From contig JAABRX010000025.1 of the NCBI GenBank assembly GCA_011390675.1, forward strand, positions 1 to 39,611: a stretch of 39,611 nucleotides of DNA. Reading direction: 5' to 3'. The translations under genes and the position numbers were made by a program. Source of the DNA: Trueperaceae bacterium. GTDB lineage: Bacteria > Deinococcota > Deinococci > Deinococcales > Trueperaceae. Of the stretch, positions 27,135 through 38,144 are shown piece after piece. Every line of letters begins with the position of its first letter. Within the stretch, counting starts at the first letter, position 1. Under the pieces are notes generated by a model that did not search any database, was not told the origin of the DNA, and saw nothing but the letters and a program-made list of their open reading frames with translations.

Positions 27135-27368
27135 ATGTTCTGGCTCGTCCTCATCCCCTTCCTGCTCATGTCGGCCCTCTTGACCACGGTCGTCCTCCTT
27201 CAGGAACCCAAGCAGTCGGGCCTCGGCGACGGACTCTCCGGTGGGGGTGGCGGCGGGGTCGACTTCGGCACCCGCGGCGGCACCGCCGGCGGGCTGCAAC
27301 GCGTCACGATCTACCTGGGCATCGCTTGGGCTTCCTTCGCCCTGCTGCTGCAGCTCGTCCCGCGCTGA
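27135..27368 (+). CDS. secG: Preprotein translocase subunit SecG
   Basis: MFWLVLIPFLLMSALLTTVVLLQEPKQSGLGDGLSGGGGGGVDFGTRGGTAGGLQRVTIYLGIAWASFALLLQL. Confidence 0.92.
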   Translation: MFWLVLIPFLLMSALLTTVVLLQEPKQSGLGDGLSGGGGGGVDFGTRGGTAGGLQRVTIYLGIAWASFALLLQLVPR

Positions 27369-27711
27369 GCGACGACCGCCGGGGTCGACGACCACCGAGT
27401 TCGGTGAAGCCTCGGTGAAGCGCCGCCAAGAGCGCCAGGAACGCCCAACACACGTCCTGCACGTACGTCCGGCGTCGTCCCCCCCAGCGGGTCCGACGCC
27501 GGACGCTTCATACCGGAGCGCCATCCTGTGGTGACCGACGCACCGCCGCGCGTCGGTCCGGTGCCGCTACCGGTTCGTTCGGATGCCCACGTTGCGTCGC
27601 CCGCCCACGCGCGGTACCGTGAGGAGTCGCACGAACCGAGCCCGAGCGAGCTCCCGCCCGCCGGAATCGGCGACATTCGCCGACCTCGTCGGCAATACCC
27701 TTGGAGGTAGC

Positions 27712-29463
27712 ATGCAACGAATCTTCCTGAGTCTGGTCGCGATCGCCGTCGCTTCGATGGCCTTTGCCCAGCCCTTCGTCTGGCCGAACGCCTGGACGAC
27801 CGCGCAGCCGGGTGAAGCCGTCATGGGCGGCACGTACCGCGTCGGTGCCATCTCCGACCCGCGCACGTTCAACCCGATCGTCTCGGCGGAACAGAACTCG
27901 ATGATCGACACCACCGACCTGCTCGGTGCCTCGCTCCTGCTCCGTGGTCCCGACTCGGACGAGTGGCTCGCCTACGGCGCGAGCGACTTCGTCGTCTCGG
28001 ACGACGGCACCGTCGTCGACATCACCATCCGGGACGGCATGAAGTGGTCCGACGGCTCCGACGTCACGGTGCAGGACTACTACATCCGCTGGCTGATCGA
28101 GACCGACGTCGACGCGCAGTCGAACGCCTACGACGGCTGGTTCCTCAACGACCAGCTGATCACGGTCGAGATCACCGGCGAGAACAGCCTCCGCTTCACG
28201 TTCCCGGGCCCCGATCGCCTGGCGTTCGCGAACGCGGCGCTGCTCCCGCTCCCGGACGCCGTCTTCGGCGAGGCGTACCGCAGCGGCGGCGCCGAAGCCG
28301 TCCGCGCGCTGTGGGGCACCGAGTCCCCGGCCGAAGAGGTTCTGACCACTGGGCCCTTCATGCCCACCCAGTACGCCCCCGGTGAGCGGCTCAACTTCGT
28401 CGCCAACCCGTACTTCGGCGAGTGGAACGTGGACGAGCAAGGCAACGCGCTCCCCTACCTCGAGGGCTACAACATCACCCTCGTCGGCGATCAGGACGCG
28501 GAGCTCAACCTGTACCTGGCCGGCGAGCTCGACTTCTTCGCGCCGCGCAACCTCGACGACATCGGCGTGATCAACGTCGCGGTCAACAACGGCGACATCG
28601 ACGCGATCATGCTCGAGGACGTCGCGCCGGTCGCGAGCAGCCAGTTCATCGTCTTCAACTGGAACCTGTCGAGCGACCCGGTCAAGGAGGCGATGTTCCG
28701 CAACCCGAACTTCCGCCGCGCCATGGCCCACCTGATCGACCGCGAAGCGATCATCGAGCTCGTCTACGGCGGCAGCGCCGACCCGATGTACACCGGCGTC
28801 TACCTGGTCAACGGCTACTGGATCAACGACGACGTGCCCAAGTACGAGTACGACGTCGAGCGCGCCGTCGAGCTCATGGCGCTCGCCGGCTACAGCAACC
28901 GCGACGCTCAGGGCTTCCTGACGAACGCCGACGGTGTTCGGGCGAGCTTCTCGCTCGCGACCAACGCCGGCAACAACCAGCGCGAGCAGATCATCCAGAT
29001 CTTCGCCGACAGCGCGCGCGAAGCGGGCGTCGAAGTCGCCACCACCCCGATCGACTTCAACCTGCTCGTCGACCAGCTGTTCTCGACCGGCGACGACCGG
29101 CCGTTCGACTCGATCCTGATCGGTCTTCGTGGCGGTAGCCGCGACTGGCCCTTCGGCGACAACGTCAACCTGTGCACCGGCGGCCTCCACATGTTCAACA
29201 CCTCCGGTGCCTGCATCGGCGCCCTCGAGACGTTGGTCGACCAGCTGACCAAGACCGGTCGCCAGACGCTCGACACCGAGGCCGCGCGCGACATCGGCTT
29301 CCAGATCCAGCAGACCGAAGCCGAGCAGTCCGCCATCCTCTACACCGTCAGCCCCAAGGCGCACTACAGCTGGCTGACCGGCATCCAGGGCGAGCACCCG
29401 ATCGAGTACCTCAACCCGCTCCTGGGCTCGCGTCAGCTCCCGCTGACCTTCAAGACCCAGTAA
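27712..29463 (+). CDS. Peptide ABC transporter substrate-binding protein (SBP_bac_5 family)
   Basis: Signal peptide ending AFAQ; GGTYRVGAISDPRTFNPIVSAEQNS...ITIRDGMKWSDGSDVTVQDYYIRWLIETD; TTGGAGGTAG RBS. Confidence 0.92.
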   Translation: MQRIFLSLVAIAVASMAFAQPFVWPNAWTTAQPGEAVMGGTYRVGAISDPRTFNPIVSAEQNSMIDTTDLLGASLLLRGPDSDEWLAYGASDFVVSDDGTVVDITIRDGMKWSDGSDVTVQDYYIRWLIETDVDAQSNAYDGWFLNDQLITVEITGENSLRFTFPGPDRLAFANAALLPLPDAVFGEAYRSGGAEAVRALWGTESPAEEVLTTGPFMPTQYAPGERLNFVANPYFGEWNVDEQGNALPYLEGYNITLVGDQDAELNLYLAGELDFFAPRNLDDIGVINVAVNNGDIDAIMLEDVAPVASSQFIVFNWNLSSDPVKEAMFRNPNFRRAMAHLIDREAIIELVYGGSADPMYTGVYLVNGYWINDDVPKYEYDVERAVELMALAGYSNRDAQGFLTNADGVRASFSLATNAGNNQREQIIQIFADSAREAGVEVATTPIDFNLLVDQLFSTGDDRPFDSILIGLRGGSRDWPFGDNVNLCTGGLHMFNTSGACIGALETLVDQLTKTGRQTLDTEAARDIGFQIQQTEAEQSAILYTVSPKAHYSWLTGIQGEHPIEYLNPLLGSRQLPLTFKTQ

Positions 29464-29472
29464 GGCAACGTC

Positions 29473-29501
29473 GGGGCCCGCCTGCACGCAGGGCGGGCCC
29501 C
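29473..29501 (+). terminator. Strong intra-operon stem-loop after substrate-binding protein
   Basis: GGGGCCCGCC-tgcacgcag-GGCGGGCCCC, only a weak T tail. Confidence 0.65.
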
Positions 29502-29583
29502 ACCCCTATCTTCCCTGCGGGGGTGCGCGCGTCCGCCCTATCGGACGCTCCAACGACCCCCGCTTACCTCAGGAGACGGACGT

Positions 29584-30585
29584 TTGCTTCCATTCATCAT
29601 CCGACGCCTGTTCCACCTGATCCCCACGTTCATCGGGGCGACGATGCTGGCGTTCCTCATCAGCCAGCTCGTGCCCGGCGACTTCTTCGCCGCGAAGGCG
29701 CTCGAGCCCAACGTGCGCCCCGAGACCATCGAGCGCTTGCGCGCCCAGTACGGCCTCGACCAGCCGATGTACGTGCAGTACGTGCGGTGGATGGCCAACA
29801 TCGTGCAGGGCGACCTGGGGCTGTCGTTCTCGTCGAACCAGCCCGTCACCAACCTGATCGTGCGCCCCATCCAGAACTCGATGATCCTCGTGCTGGTGTC
29901 GATCGTGATGCTGTGGGCGATGGCGATCCCGCTCGGGGTGTACTCGGCCGTGCGCCAGTACTCGATGGGCGACCAGCTCGTGTCCGTGTTCGCGTACTTC
30001 GGTCTGGCGATCCCGAACTTCTTCTTCGCTCAGGTGTTCATCCTCGGGATCTTCCTGGTCCGAGGCTTCACCCGTGAGGTCTTCGACTACAACCAGGTGC
30101 TGCTCCCGGTCGCCGGCATGACCTCGAACGGATTCGAGAACTTCTCGACCTGGGAGCAGTTCAAGGACATCGCCTGGCACACGATCATGCCCGCCTTCGT
30201 GGTCGCCACCGCCGGCATCGCGGGGTTCACCCGGGTGCTGCGCGGTCAGATGATCGAGTACCTGGGCAGCGACTTCATCCGCACGGCGCGCTCCAAGGGG
30301 CTCGGGCAGCGCACGGTGACCTACAAGCACGCGCTGCGCCCCGCCATCATCCCGTTCGTCGCCGGCATCGGCGGGCTCCTTCCGAGCCTCATCGGCGGCG
30401 CCGGTCTGGTCGAGATCGTCGTCAGTTGGCCCGGCATCACGCCGCGCCTCCTGGACGCGATCACGCGTCAGGACATCTACGTGGTCCTCGGCTTCCTCGT
30501 GATCTCGACGCTGCTGCTGATGATCGGCAACCTCATCTCCGACCTGCTGCTGGCGGTCGTCGACCCTCGGATCCGGTACTCGTGA
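29584..30585 (+). CDS. Dipeptide/oligopeptide ABC transporter permease (DppB type)
   Basis: TTG start; LPFIIRRLFHLIPTFIGATMLAFLISQLVPGDFF...ARSKGLGQRTVTYKHALRPAIIPFVAGIGGLLPSLIGGAGLVEIVVSWPG. Confidence 0.92.
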   Translation: MLPFIIRRLFHLIPTFIGATMLAFLISQLVPGDFFAAKALEPNVRPETIERLRAQYGLDQPMYVQYVRWMANIVQGDLGLSFSSNQPVTNLIVRPIQNSMILVLVSIVMLWAMAIPLGVYSAVRQYSMGDQLVSVFAYFGLAIPNFFFAQVFILGIFLVRGFTREVFDYNQVLLPVAGMTSNGFENFSTWEQFKDIAWHTIMPAFVVATAGIAGFTRVLRGQMIEYLGSDFIRTARSKGLGQRTVTYKHALRPAIIPFVAGIGGLLPSLIGGAGLVEIVVSWPGITPRLLDAITRQDIYVVLGFLVISTLLLMIGNLISDLLLAVVDPRIRYS

Positions 30586-31766
30586 AGCGCCGCACCGCCG
30601 CCACCGCGCTCGACGTCCAGGTCCCCCAGAGCGAGCACTCGAAGTCGCAGGGGCGCATCGTCTGGGAGCAGTTCATCAAGCACCGCGTCGCCCTCGTCGG
30701 CGGCACCATCCTCATCATCATGTACCTCATGGCGGGGTTCGCCGGATTCATCGCGCCGTACGGCATCAACGAGTACCGCCGCAGCCCGGTCGGCGCGTTC
30801 GTGCCGCCGACGCAGGTGCACTGGATCGATCCCGAGACGGGCCGCATCACCCGCCCGTTCATCTACGACGTGACCGCCGAGCGCGATGCGCTCACCCGCC
30901 AACGCGTCTACGTCGCGGACACCAGCCAGAAGTTCCCCATCCAGTTCTTCGTCCGGCGGCCCGAGCAGCCGTACAAGCTGTTCGGCCTCTTCGAGAGCGA
31001 CCTGCGGCTGTTCGGCGTCGAGGAACCGGCGCGGCTCTTCCTGTGGGGCACGAACAACCTGGGCAAGGACGTGTTCTCGCGGGTGCTCTACGGCGGACAG
31101 GTCTCGCTCACCATCGGCATCTTGGCCGTCTGGGTGTCGCTGACCCTGGGGCTCGTGCTCGGCTCGCTGGCCGGCTTCTACGGCGGTTTGGTCGACGACC
31201 TGATCATGCGCCTGGTGGAGGTGTTCGCCGCCATCCCGGACCTGTTCCTGCTGATCGTGCTCGCGACGCTGCTCAAGGACCCCAGGAATCCCCTGGCGCA
31301 GGCGTTCGGCCTGCGCATGGACTCCGCACAGACGTTCCTGATGGTGGTGATCGTGCTCGGCTTCGTGGGTTGGGGCGGTCTGGCGCGCGTCATCCGCGGC
31401 CTCATCCTGAGCATCCGAGAGATGGATTACGCCCAAGCCGCCAAAGCGCTCGGCGCGAGCGAGTCGCGGATCATGTTCCGACATCTGCTACCCGCCACGG
31501 CCTCGTACGTGATCGTCAGCCTGACGCTCTCGATCCCTGGCTTCATCCTGGCGGAGACGGGTTTGTCGTTCATCGGTCTGGGGCCGTCCGAGGTCGATAC
31601 CGCGAGTTGGGGGATCCTGTTGCGCGACGCGACGGCCCGCGGCATCAGCATCCAGTTCGTTCCCTGGCTCCTCATCCCCGGCATCCCGATCTTCCTGGCC
31701 GTGCTCTGTTGGAACCTCCTGGGCGACGGCCTGCGCGACGCGTTCGACCCCAAGAAGCGCCGCTGA
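30582..31766 (+). CDS. Dipeptide/oligopeptide ABC transporter permease (DppC type)
   Basis: GTGA overlap; GTNNLGKDVFSRVLYGGQVSLTIGILAV...YAQAAKALGASESRIMFRHLLPATASYVIVSLTLSIPGFILAETGLSFIGLG. Confidence 0.92.
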   Translation: MKRRTAATALDVQVPQSEHSKSQGRIVWEQFIKHRVALVGGTILIIMYLMAGFAGFIAPYGINEYRRSPVGAFVPPTQVHWIDPETGRITRPFIYDVTAERDALTRQRVYVADTSQKFPIQFFVRRPEQPYKLFGLFESDLRLFGVEEPARLFLWGTNNLGKDVFSRVLYGGQVSLTIGILAVWVSLTLGLVLGSLAGFYGGLVDDLIMRLVEVFAAIPDLFLLIVLATLLKDPRNPLAQAFGLRMDSAQTFLMVVIVLGFVGWGGLARVIRGLILSIREMDYAQAAKALGASESRIMFRHLLPATASYVIVSLTLSIPGFILAETGLSFIGLGPSEVDTASWGILLRDATARGISIQFVPWLLIPGIPIFLAVLCWNLLGDGLRDAFDPKKRR

Positions 31767-31923
31767 CGCGCCGCAGCGCCACCGCTCGGCCCCCCGGGCC
31801 TCGCCCGAGTTCGGGCGCGGCCCGGTTCCGTCGCGGCATCGCGCTGGGTACACGCTTCTGCGTGCCGCGTCCGACGCTGTCAAGCGGGTTCCGACACGCG
31901 CAGGACACAAGCGAAGCGTACGG

Positions 31924-31929
31924 TATGCT
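31924..31929 (+). promoter_or_regulatory. Weak candidate -10 box before the ABC ATPase genes
   Basis: TATGCT 28 nt upstream of ATG 31957; no convincing -35. Confidence 0.25.
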
Positions 31930-31956
31930 CCAAAGCCATGAGGAGCACCCAAGCGC

Positions 31957-34046
<2,090 letters not shown>

Positions 34047-34058
34047 GGATCGACGACG

Positions 34059-34205
34059 ATGGCCGATGAGCGCCCCAAACTGACCGCACGCGACGTCTGG
34101 GCGCTCATCTGGGCCACGTACAAGACCTCGGCTCCGTACCTCCTCATCTTCCTCCTGCTCTTCTCCCTCGCCGTCTGGTTCGTGACCGAGGTGCTCTTCC
34201 GATGA
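34059..34205 (+). CDS. Small single-pass membrane protein, 48 aa
   Basis: [48 protein letters not shown]; sits in the gap between two operon genes, ATGA overlap with the next gene; below ORF-track size cutoff. Confidence 0.7.
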   Translation: MADERPKLTARDVWALIWATYKTSAPYLLIFLLLFSLAVWFVTEVLFR

Positions 34206-35248
34206 GCGAGCGGGGCGCGGGCGGGACGCGCTCCGATGATGCAACTGGGATCGCCGACGCCGCGGACGCGGTGCAGGCGGCGGTCCTCGCCGCGCTCCCC
34301 GCGCATCACGACGACGCCGACCTCGATCGCTTCTACGCGCTCCTGCGCGAGTACCCGATCCGCGGCGGCAAGCGCCTTCGCGGCCGCTTCGTGTTGGCGG
34401 CGACCGAGGCTCATGGCGGCGACCCCACCCGTGCGCTGGCCCCGGCGGCGGCGCTCGAGCTGTTCCAGAACTGGGTGCTGGTGCACGACGACGTCGAGGA
34501 CGACAGCGACGAACGCCGCGGCGCACCGGCGCTGCACCGGCAGGTGGGCGCGCCCGTGGCGATCAACGTCGGCGACGCGATGCACGTGTACATGTGGGCG
34601 CTCCTCCTCGGGCTGCGCGGCGACGCCGAGTTCGACGCCGACGCGATCCGCAACGAGTTCGTACGCCTGATCCACCGCACCGCGGAGGGACAACACCTCG
34701 ACCTCGCCTGGGTCCACGAGGGACGTTTCCAGGTCGGCGAAGCCGATTACCTGCGCATGGTGACGCTCAAGACCTCGTGGTACACGGTCATCGGTCCGCT
34801 CAACCTCGGGGCGTTCGCCTCGGGGCGCGCGCCCGATCCCGCGTTCGAGGACCACGGCGCCCGCTTGGGCGCGGCCTTCCAGATCCGCGACGACGTGCTG
34901 AACCTGACCCCGGACGTGGCGACCGGCAAGGAGTACGCGGGCGACCTGTACGAGGGGAAACGCACGCTCGTGCTCGCGCATCTGTTCGCGCACGCCACGC
35001 CCGACGAGGCGGCCGAAACGGAGTCGCTGCTCCGCCGCCCCCGTTCGGACAAGCGCCCCGCGGACGTCGCCCGGATCCTGGCGCTCATCGAACGGCATGG
35101 GTCGCTGCGCCACGCCCAGAGCGTCGCCGAACGCGAAGCCGACGCCGCCCTCGCCGGACTGCGCGACGCCTTCGCCGGGCTGCCGCGGCGCGCCGCCGCC
35201 GACGGCTTGCTGGCCCAACTCGCCACCCTCGCCCACCGCACCGTCTAG
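34202..35248 (+). CDS. Polyprenyl synthetase (IspA/GGPP synthase family)
   Basis: [18 protein letters not shown]...[20 protein letters not shown]...[39 protein letters not shown]. Confidence 0.93.
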   Translation: MSERGAGGTRSDDATGIADAADAVQAAVLAALPAHHDDADLDRFYALLREYPIRGGKRLRGRFVLAATEAHGGDPTRALAPAAALELFQNWVLVHDDVEDDSDERRGAPALHRQVGAPVAINVGDAMHVYMWALLLGLRGDAEFDADAIRNEFVRLIHRTAEGQHLDLAWVHEGRFQVGEADYLRMVTLKTSWYTVIGPLNLGAFASGRAPDPAFEDHGARLGAAFQIRDDVLNLTPDVATGKEYAGDLYEGKRTLVLAHLFAHATPDEAAETESLLRRPRSDKRPADVARILALIERHGSLRHAQSVAEREADAALAGLRDAFAGLPRRAAADGLLAQLATLAHRTV

Positions 35249-35355
35249 CGCGTCGCCGAACCCAGCGTGGACCCCGCCGGGGCGCTCGCCGAGAGGACCG
35301 CGGCTGCGGCCCCGCTCGGCGACGCCACGGGCGACCGCATCGCCCATTCTCGGAC

Positions 35356-36003
35356 ATGCACGCGCTCTGGTTCGCCCTGCGCCCCTGCCCCGCCTGCCGG
35401 GTGCGCGCAACCACGCGCGACGGCGTGTGCGGCCGCTGCCGCGAGCGCTGGCTCGATGCGAACGCCTGCCTAGCGGTCGCCCGCTCCACGGGACCCGCAC
35501 CGGAAGACCTGATCGCGCTCGGGGCATACCGCGGTGACCTCGGCCGGCTGGTGCGCGCCGCCAAATACCGGCCCGACCGGCGCCTGCTCACGCTCATCGG
35601 GACCGCCCTCGGCTACCGCGCTCGGGCGGCCTTCGCCGACCCTGCGCCCGCATGCTCGGTGGTGCCCGTCCCAGGCGATCGGAGCCGGCTGCGACGCCGC
35701 GGCGTCGACCATGCGCTCATCGTCGCGGCAGCGGTCGCCACCGCGCTCGGTCCGCGCGCCGTGCTACGCCCCGGCCTCCGCCGCGTGCGCCGCACGCGCC
35801 CTCAGGCACGGCTGAGCGACGCCGAACGGCGCGCGAACCTTCACGGCGCCATCGCGTGGCGCAGCGGCGCGCTGAACGGAACCACGGTGCTGCTGGTGGA
35901 CGACGTGCTCACGACCGGCGCGACCGCGCGGGCGTGCCGCGCGGCGCTCACCGCGGCCGGCGCGGGCCGGGTGGTCGTCGCGGTGGCGGCGCAGGCGCGC
36001 TGA
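35356..36003 (+). CDS. ComF family protein (phosphoribosyltransferase-like)
   Basis: N-terminal CPACR...CGRCRERW zinc knuckles; C-terminal TTVLLVDDVLTTGATARACRAALTAAGA. Confidence 0.88.
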   Translation: MHALWFALRPCPACRVRATTRDGVCGRCRERWLDANACLAVARSTGPAPEDLIALGAYRGDLGRLVRAAKYRPDRRLLTLIGTALGYRARAAFADPAPACSVVPVPGDRSRLRRRGVDHALIVAAAVATALGPRAVLRPGLRRVRRTRPQARLSDAERRANLHGAIAWRSGALNGTTVLLVDDVLTTGATARACRAALTAAGAGRVVVAVAAQAR

Positions 36004-36019
36004 GCGAACCGCAACGGAC

Positions 36020-36460
36020 CTAGGTGGCGACGACGATGCCGGTGACGATCCCGACGAGGGCGCCGACGACCACCTGCGGGTACGTGTGCCCGAGCAGGGT
36101 CTTGAGCGCCTGCGGCTGGAAGCCCTCGTCGAACAGGTGGCCGAGCTCCTCCACGAGGTCGTTGATGAGTTCGGCCTGCATGCCGGCCGCCCGGCGGATG
36201 CCGGTGGCGTCGTACATGACGATCGATGCGAAGACGGCGGCGATCGCGAAGTAGGGGTGCGCCCAGCCGTACAGGATGCCGACCGACGTCGCCAGCGCGG
36301 CGACCGATGCCGAGTGCGATGACGGCATCCCGCCGGTCTCGAGGAGGCGCTCGGGCGCCCAGCGGCGCTCGGTCGCCAGCACCAGCAGCACCTTGACCAT
36401 CTGCGCTCCCAGGCTCGCGGCGATGGCCGCGATCAGCGGCACGTTGTCGAACAGCGTCAT
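36020..36460 (-). CDS. Divergent PAP2 family protein (DUF212, YuiD-like)
   Basis: AQMVKVLLVLATERRWAPERLLETGGMPSSHSASVAALATSVGI...MYDATGIRRAAGMQAELINDLVEEL...LLGHTYPQVVVGALVGI. Confidence 0.9.
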   Translation of the reverse strand: MTLFDNVPLIAAIAASLGAQMVKVLLVLATERRWAPERLLETGGMPSSHSASVAALATSVGILYGWAHPYFAIAAVFASIVMYDATGIRRAAGMQAELINDLVEELGHLFDEGFQPQALKTLLGHTYPQVVVGALVGIVTGIVVAT

Positions 36461-36474
36461 GCCCGGCGTCGCCC

Positions 36475-36504
36475 CGCCGTCATCATGCCCGCCGTCATCA
36501 TGCC
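36475..36504. repeat. Two perfect 15-bp tandem copies at the folD/DUF212 junction
   Basis: CGCCGTCATCATGCC x2 (36475-36489, 36490-36504). Confidence 0.9.
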
Positions 36505-37346
36505 CGCCGCCGTTCCGCAGCCGTCAGCGTGTTCTGAAGCACCATGGCCACCGTCATCAGCCCCGTGCCCCCGGGCATGGGCGTCATGTGCCCGGCCACG
36601 CCCCAGACGTCGTCGGCGACGTCGCCGACGATGCGGTCGTCGACCCGCGTCATGCCCACATCGAGCACCACGGCGCCGGGGCGCACCATGTCGGCGGTCA
36701 CGAGACCGGCCCGTCCGACCGCCGCCACGACCACGTCGCCCGTTCGAACCACCGCGCCGAGGTCGCGGGTGCGCGAATGGGCCACCGTCACGGTCGCGTG
36801 GCGCCCCAGGAACAGAGCCGCGGCCGGTTTGCCCACCATGTGGCTGCGCCCGATCACGACCACGTGCTTGCCGAACACGTCCAGCTCGTAGTGGTCGAGG
36901 ATCGCGAGCAGCCCGAGCGGCGTGCACGGTACGAGCGCCGGTGCGCCCGACCACAGGCGCCCGACGTTGACCGGATGGAACCCGTCGACGTCCTTGCCCG
37001 GGTCGATCGCCTCGAGGACCGGCGCGGCGTCGAGATGCGCCGGCAGCGGAAGCTGCACCAGGATCCCGTCGGTCTCCGGGTCCGCGTTCAGGCGCGCGAT
37101 CGTGGCCATCAACTCGGCTTGCTCGACGGTCTCGGGCAGGACGAGCGTCTCGGCGTCCACTCCGACGCGCTTCGCGTAGCGCTGCTTGGATCGGACGTAG
37201 AAGACGCTCGCCGGGTCCTCGCCGACGCGCACGAACACGAGCCGCGGCACGAACGGCAGCTCGGCGATGCGCGCCTTCAAGCGCTCCGCGACCGCGTCGG
37301 ACACCACCCGACCGTCGAGCGGGAGGGCGCGGTGCGTGCCGCTCAC
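36498..37346 (-). CDS. folD: Methylenetetrahydrofolate dehydrogenase/cyclohydrolase
   Basis: VGEDPASVFYVRSKQRYAKRVGVDAE...DGILVQLPLPAHLDAAPVLEAIDPGKDVDGFHPVNVGRL...VVVIGRSHMVGKPAAALFL. Confidence 0.95.
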   Translation of the reverse strand: MSGTHRALPLDGRVVSDAVAERLKARIAELPFVPRLVFVRVGEDPASVFYVRSKQRYAKRVGVDAETLVLPETVEQAELMATIARLNADPETDGILVQLPLPAHLDAAPVLEAIDPGKDVDGFHPVNVGRLWSGAPALVPCTPLGLLAILDHYELDVFGKHVVVIGRSHMVGKPAAALFLGRHATVTVAHSRTRDLGAVVRTGDVVVAAVGRAGLVTADMVRPGAVVLDVGMTRVDDRIVGDVADDVWGVAGHMTPMPGGTGLMTVAMVLQNTLTAAERRRA

Positions 37347-37795
37347 GCGACGTCCTCGGCGACGGGGGCGGCGCGCCGCAGCGCCTTGGCGAGCACCCCG
37401 TTCACGAACCGTCCCGAGTCCTCGCCACCGAACCGCTTCGCGAGCCGCACCGCCATCTCGACGGCGACGACCGCCGGCGTCTCGGCGAGCGCCATCTCGG
37501 CGAGCGCGAGCCGCAACACGTTGAGGTCCGTCTGCGCCATCTGACCGAACGACCAGCCTTGGATCAGCTCGGTGAGGTCGAGATCGATCGCCGCCTTGCG
37601 CGCGTCGAACGCCCGCACCAGCCGCTCCGCGAACTCGACGTCCTCGCGCCCCAGAGCGTCGGCGTAGGGTTCGTCCTCGGGCTCGTCGGCGAGCTCCGCG
37701 CGCAGCTCGAGCCACGCGTCGAGCACGGGCGTCGCGCCCCGATCCGCTTGGAACAGGGCCTGGAACGCGACCTCGCGCGCCCTCCGCCTAGCCAC
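37343..37795 (-). CDS. nusB: Transcription antitermination factor NusB
   Basis: MARRRAREVAFQALFQADRG...LIQGWSFGQMAQTDLNVLRLALAEMALAETPAVVAVEMAVRLAKRFGGEDSGRFVNGVLAKAL. Confidence 0.93.
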   Translation of the reverse strand: MARRRAREVAFQALFQADRGATPVLDAWLELRAELADEPEDEPYADALGREDVEFAERLVRAFDARKAAIDLDLTELIQGWSFGQMAQTDLNVLRLALAEMALAETPAVVAVEMAVRLAKRFGGEDSGRFVNGVLAKALRRAAPVAEDVA

Positions 37796-38144
37796 GCTGC
37801 ACCGGCTCTTCCGGCAGGTCGATCCCTTCGACGTGGACGTCGACCGTGCGCACGGTGAGGCCGGTCATCGACGCGACCGCTTCACGCACCGCCCGCTGGG
37901 CGGCCCGGGCGACCTCGGGTACGCGCACGCCGTACGTGACCGACACGTTGAGGGCGATGGAGACGATCTCTTCCTCGCGGTCGATGACGATGCCCTTGGC
38001 GCGCCGCCCGGTGAGGAACTCCCCCACGCGCGTGGGCGGCGTGATGGTGCGCACCCCCTCGACCTGATCGAGGGCGAGCTGGGCGATGCCGTAGAGGGCG
38101 TCGGGCGAAAGCTCGAGTTCGGGATGGGTCACTGGCTGAGTCAC
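37788..38144 (-). CDS. Asp23/Gls24 family envelope stress response protein (YqhY-like)
   Basis: LSPDALYGIAQLALDQVEGVRTI...GIVIDREEEIVSIALNVSVTYGVRVPEVARAAQRAVREAVASMTGLTVRTVDVHVEGI; GTGA overlap with accC. Confidence 0.9.
   Translation of the reverse strand: MTQPVTHPELELSPDALYGIAQLALDQVEGVRTITPPTRVGEFLTGRRAKGIVIDREEEIVSIALNVSVTYGVRVPEVARAAQRAVREAVASMTGLTVRTVDVHVEGIDLPEEPVQRG

Noticed and set aside
27508-29487. Minus-strand ORF of 659 aa
   Set aside because: Antisense shadow of the substrate-binding protein gene.
34850-34930. Second Asp-rich motif of the polyprenyl synthetase reads DDVLN rather than DDxxD
   Set aside because: DDxxN variants occur in functional GGPP synthases; not unusual enough to report.
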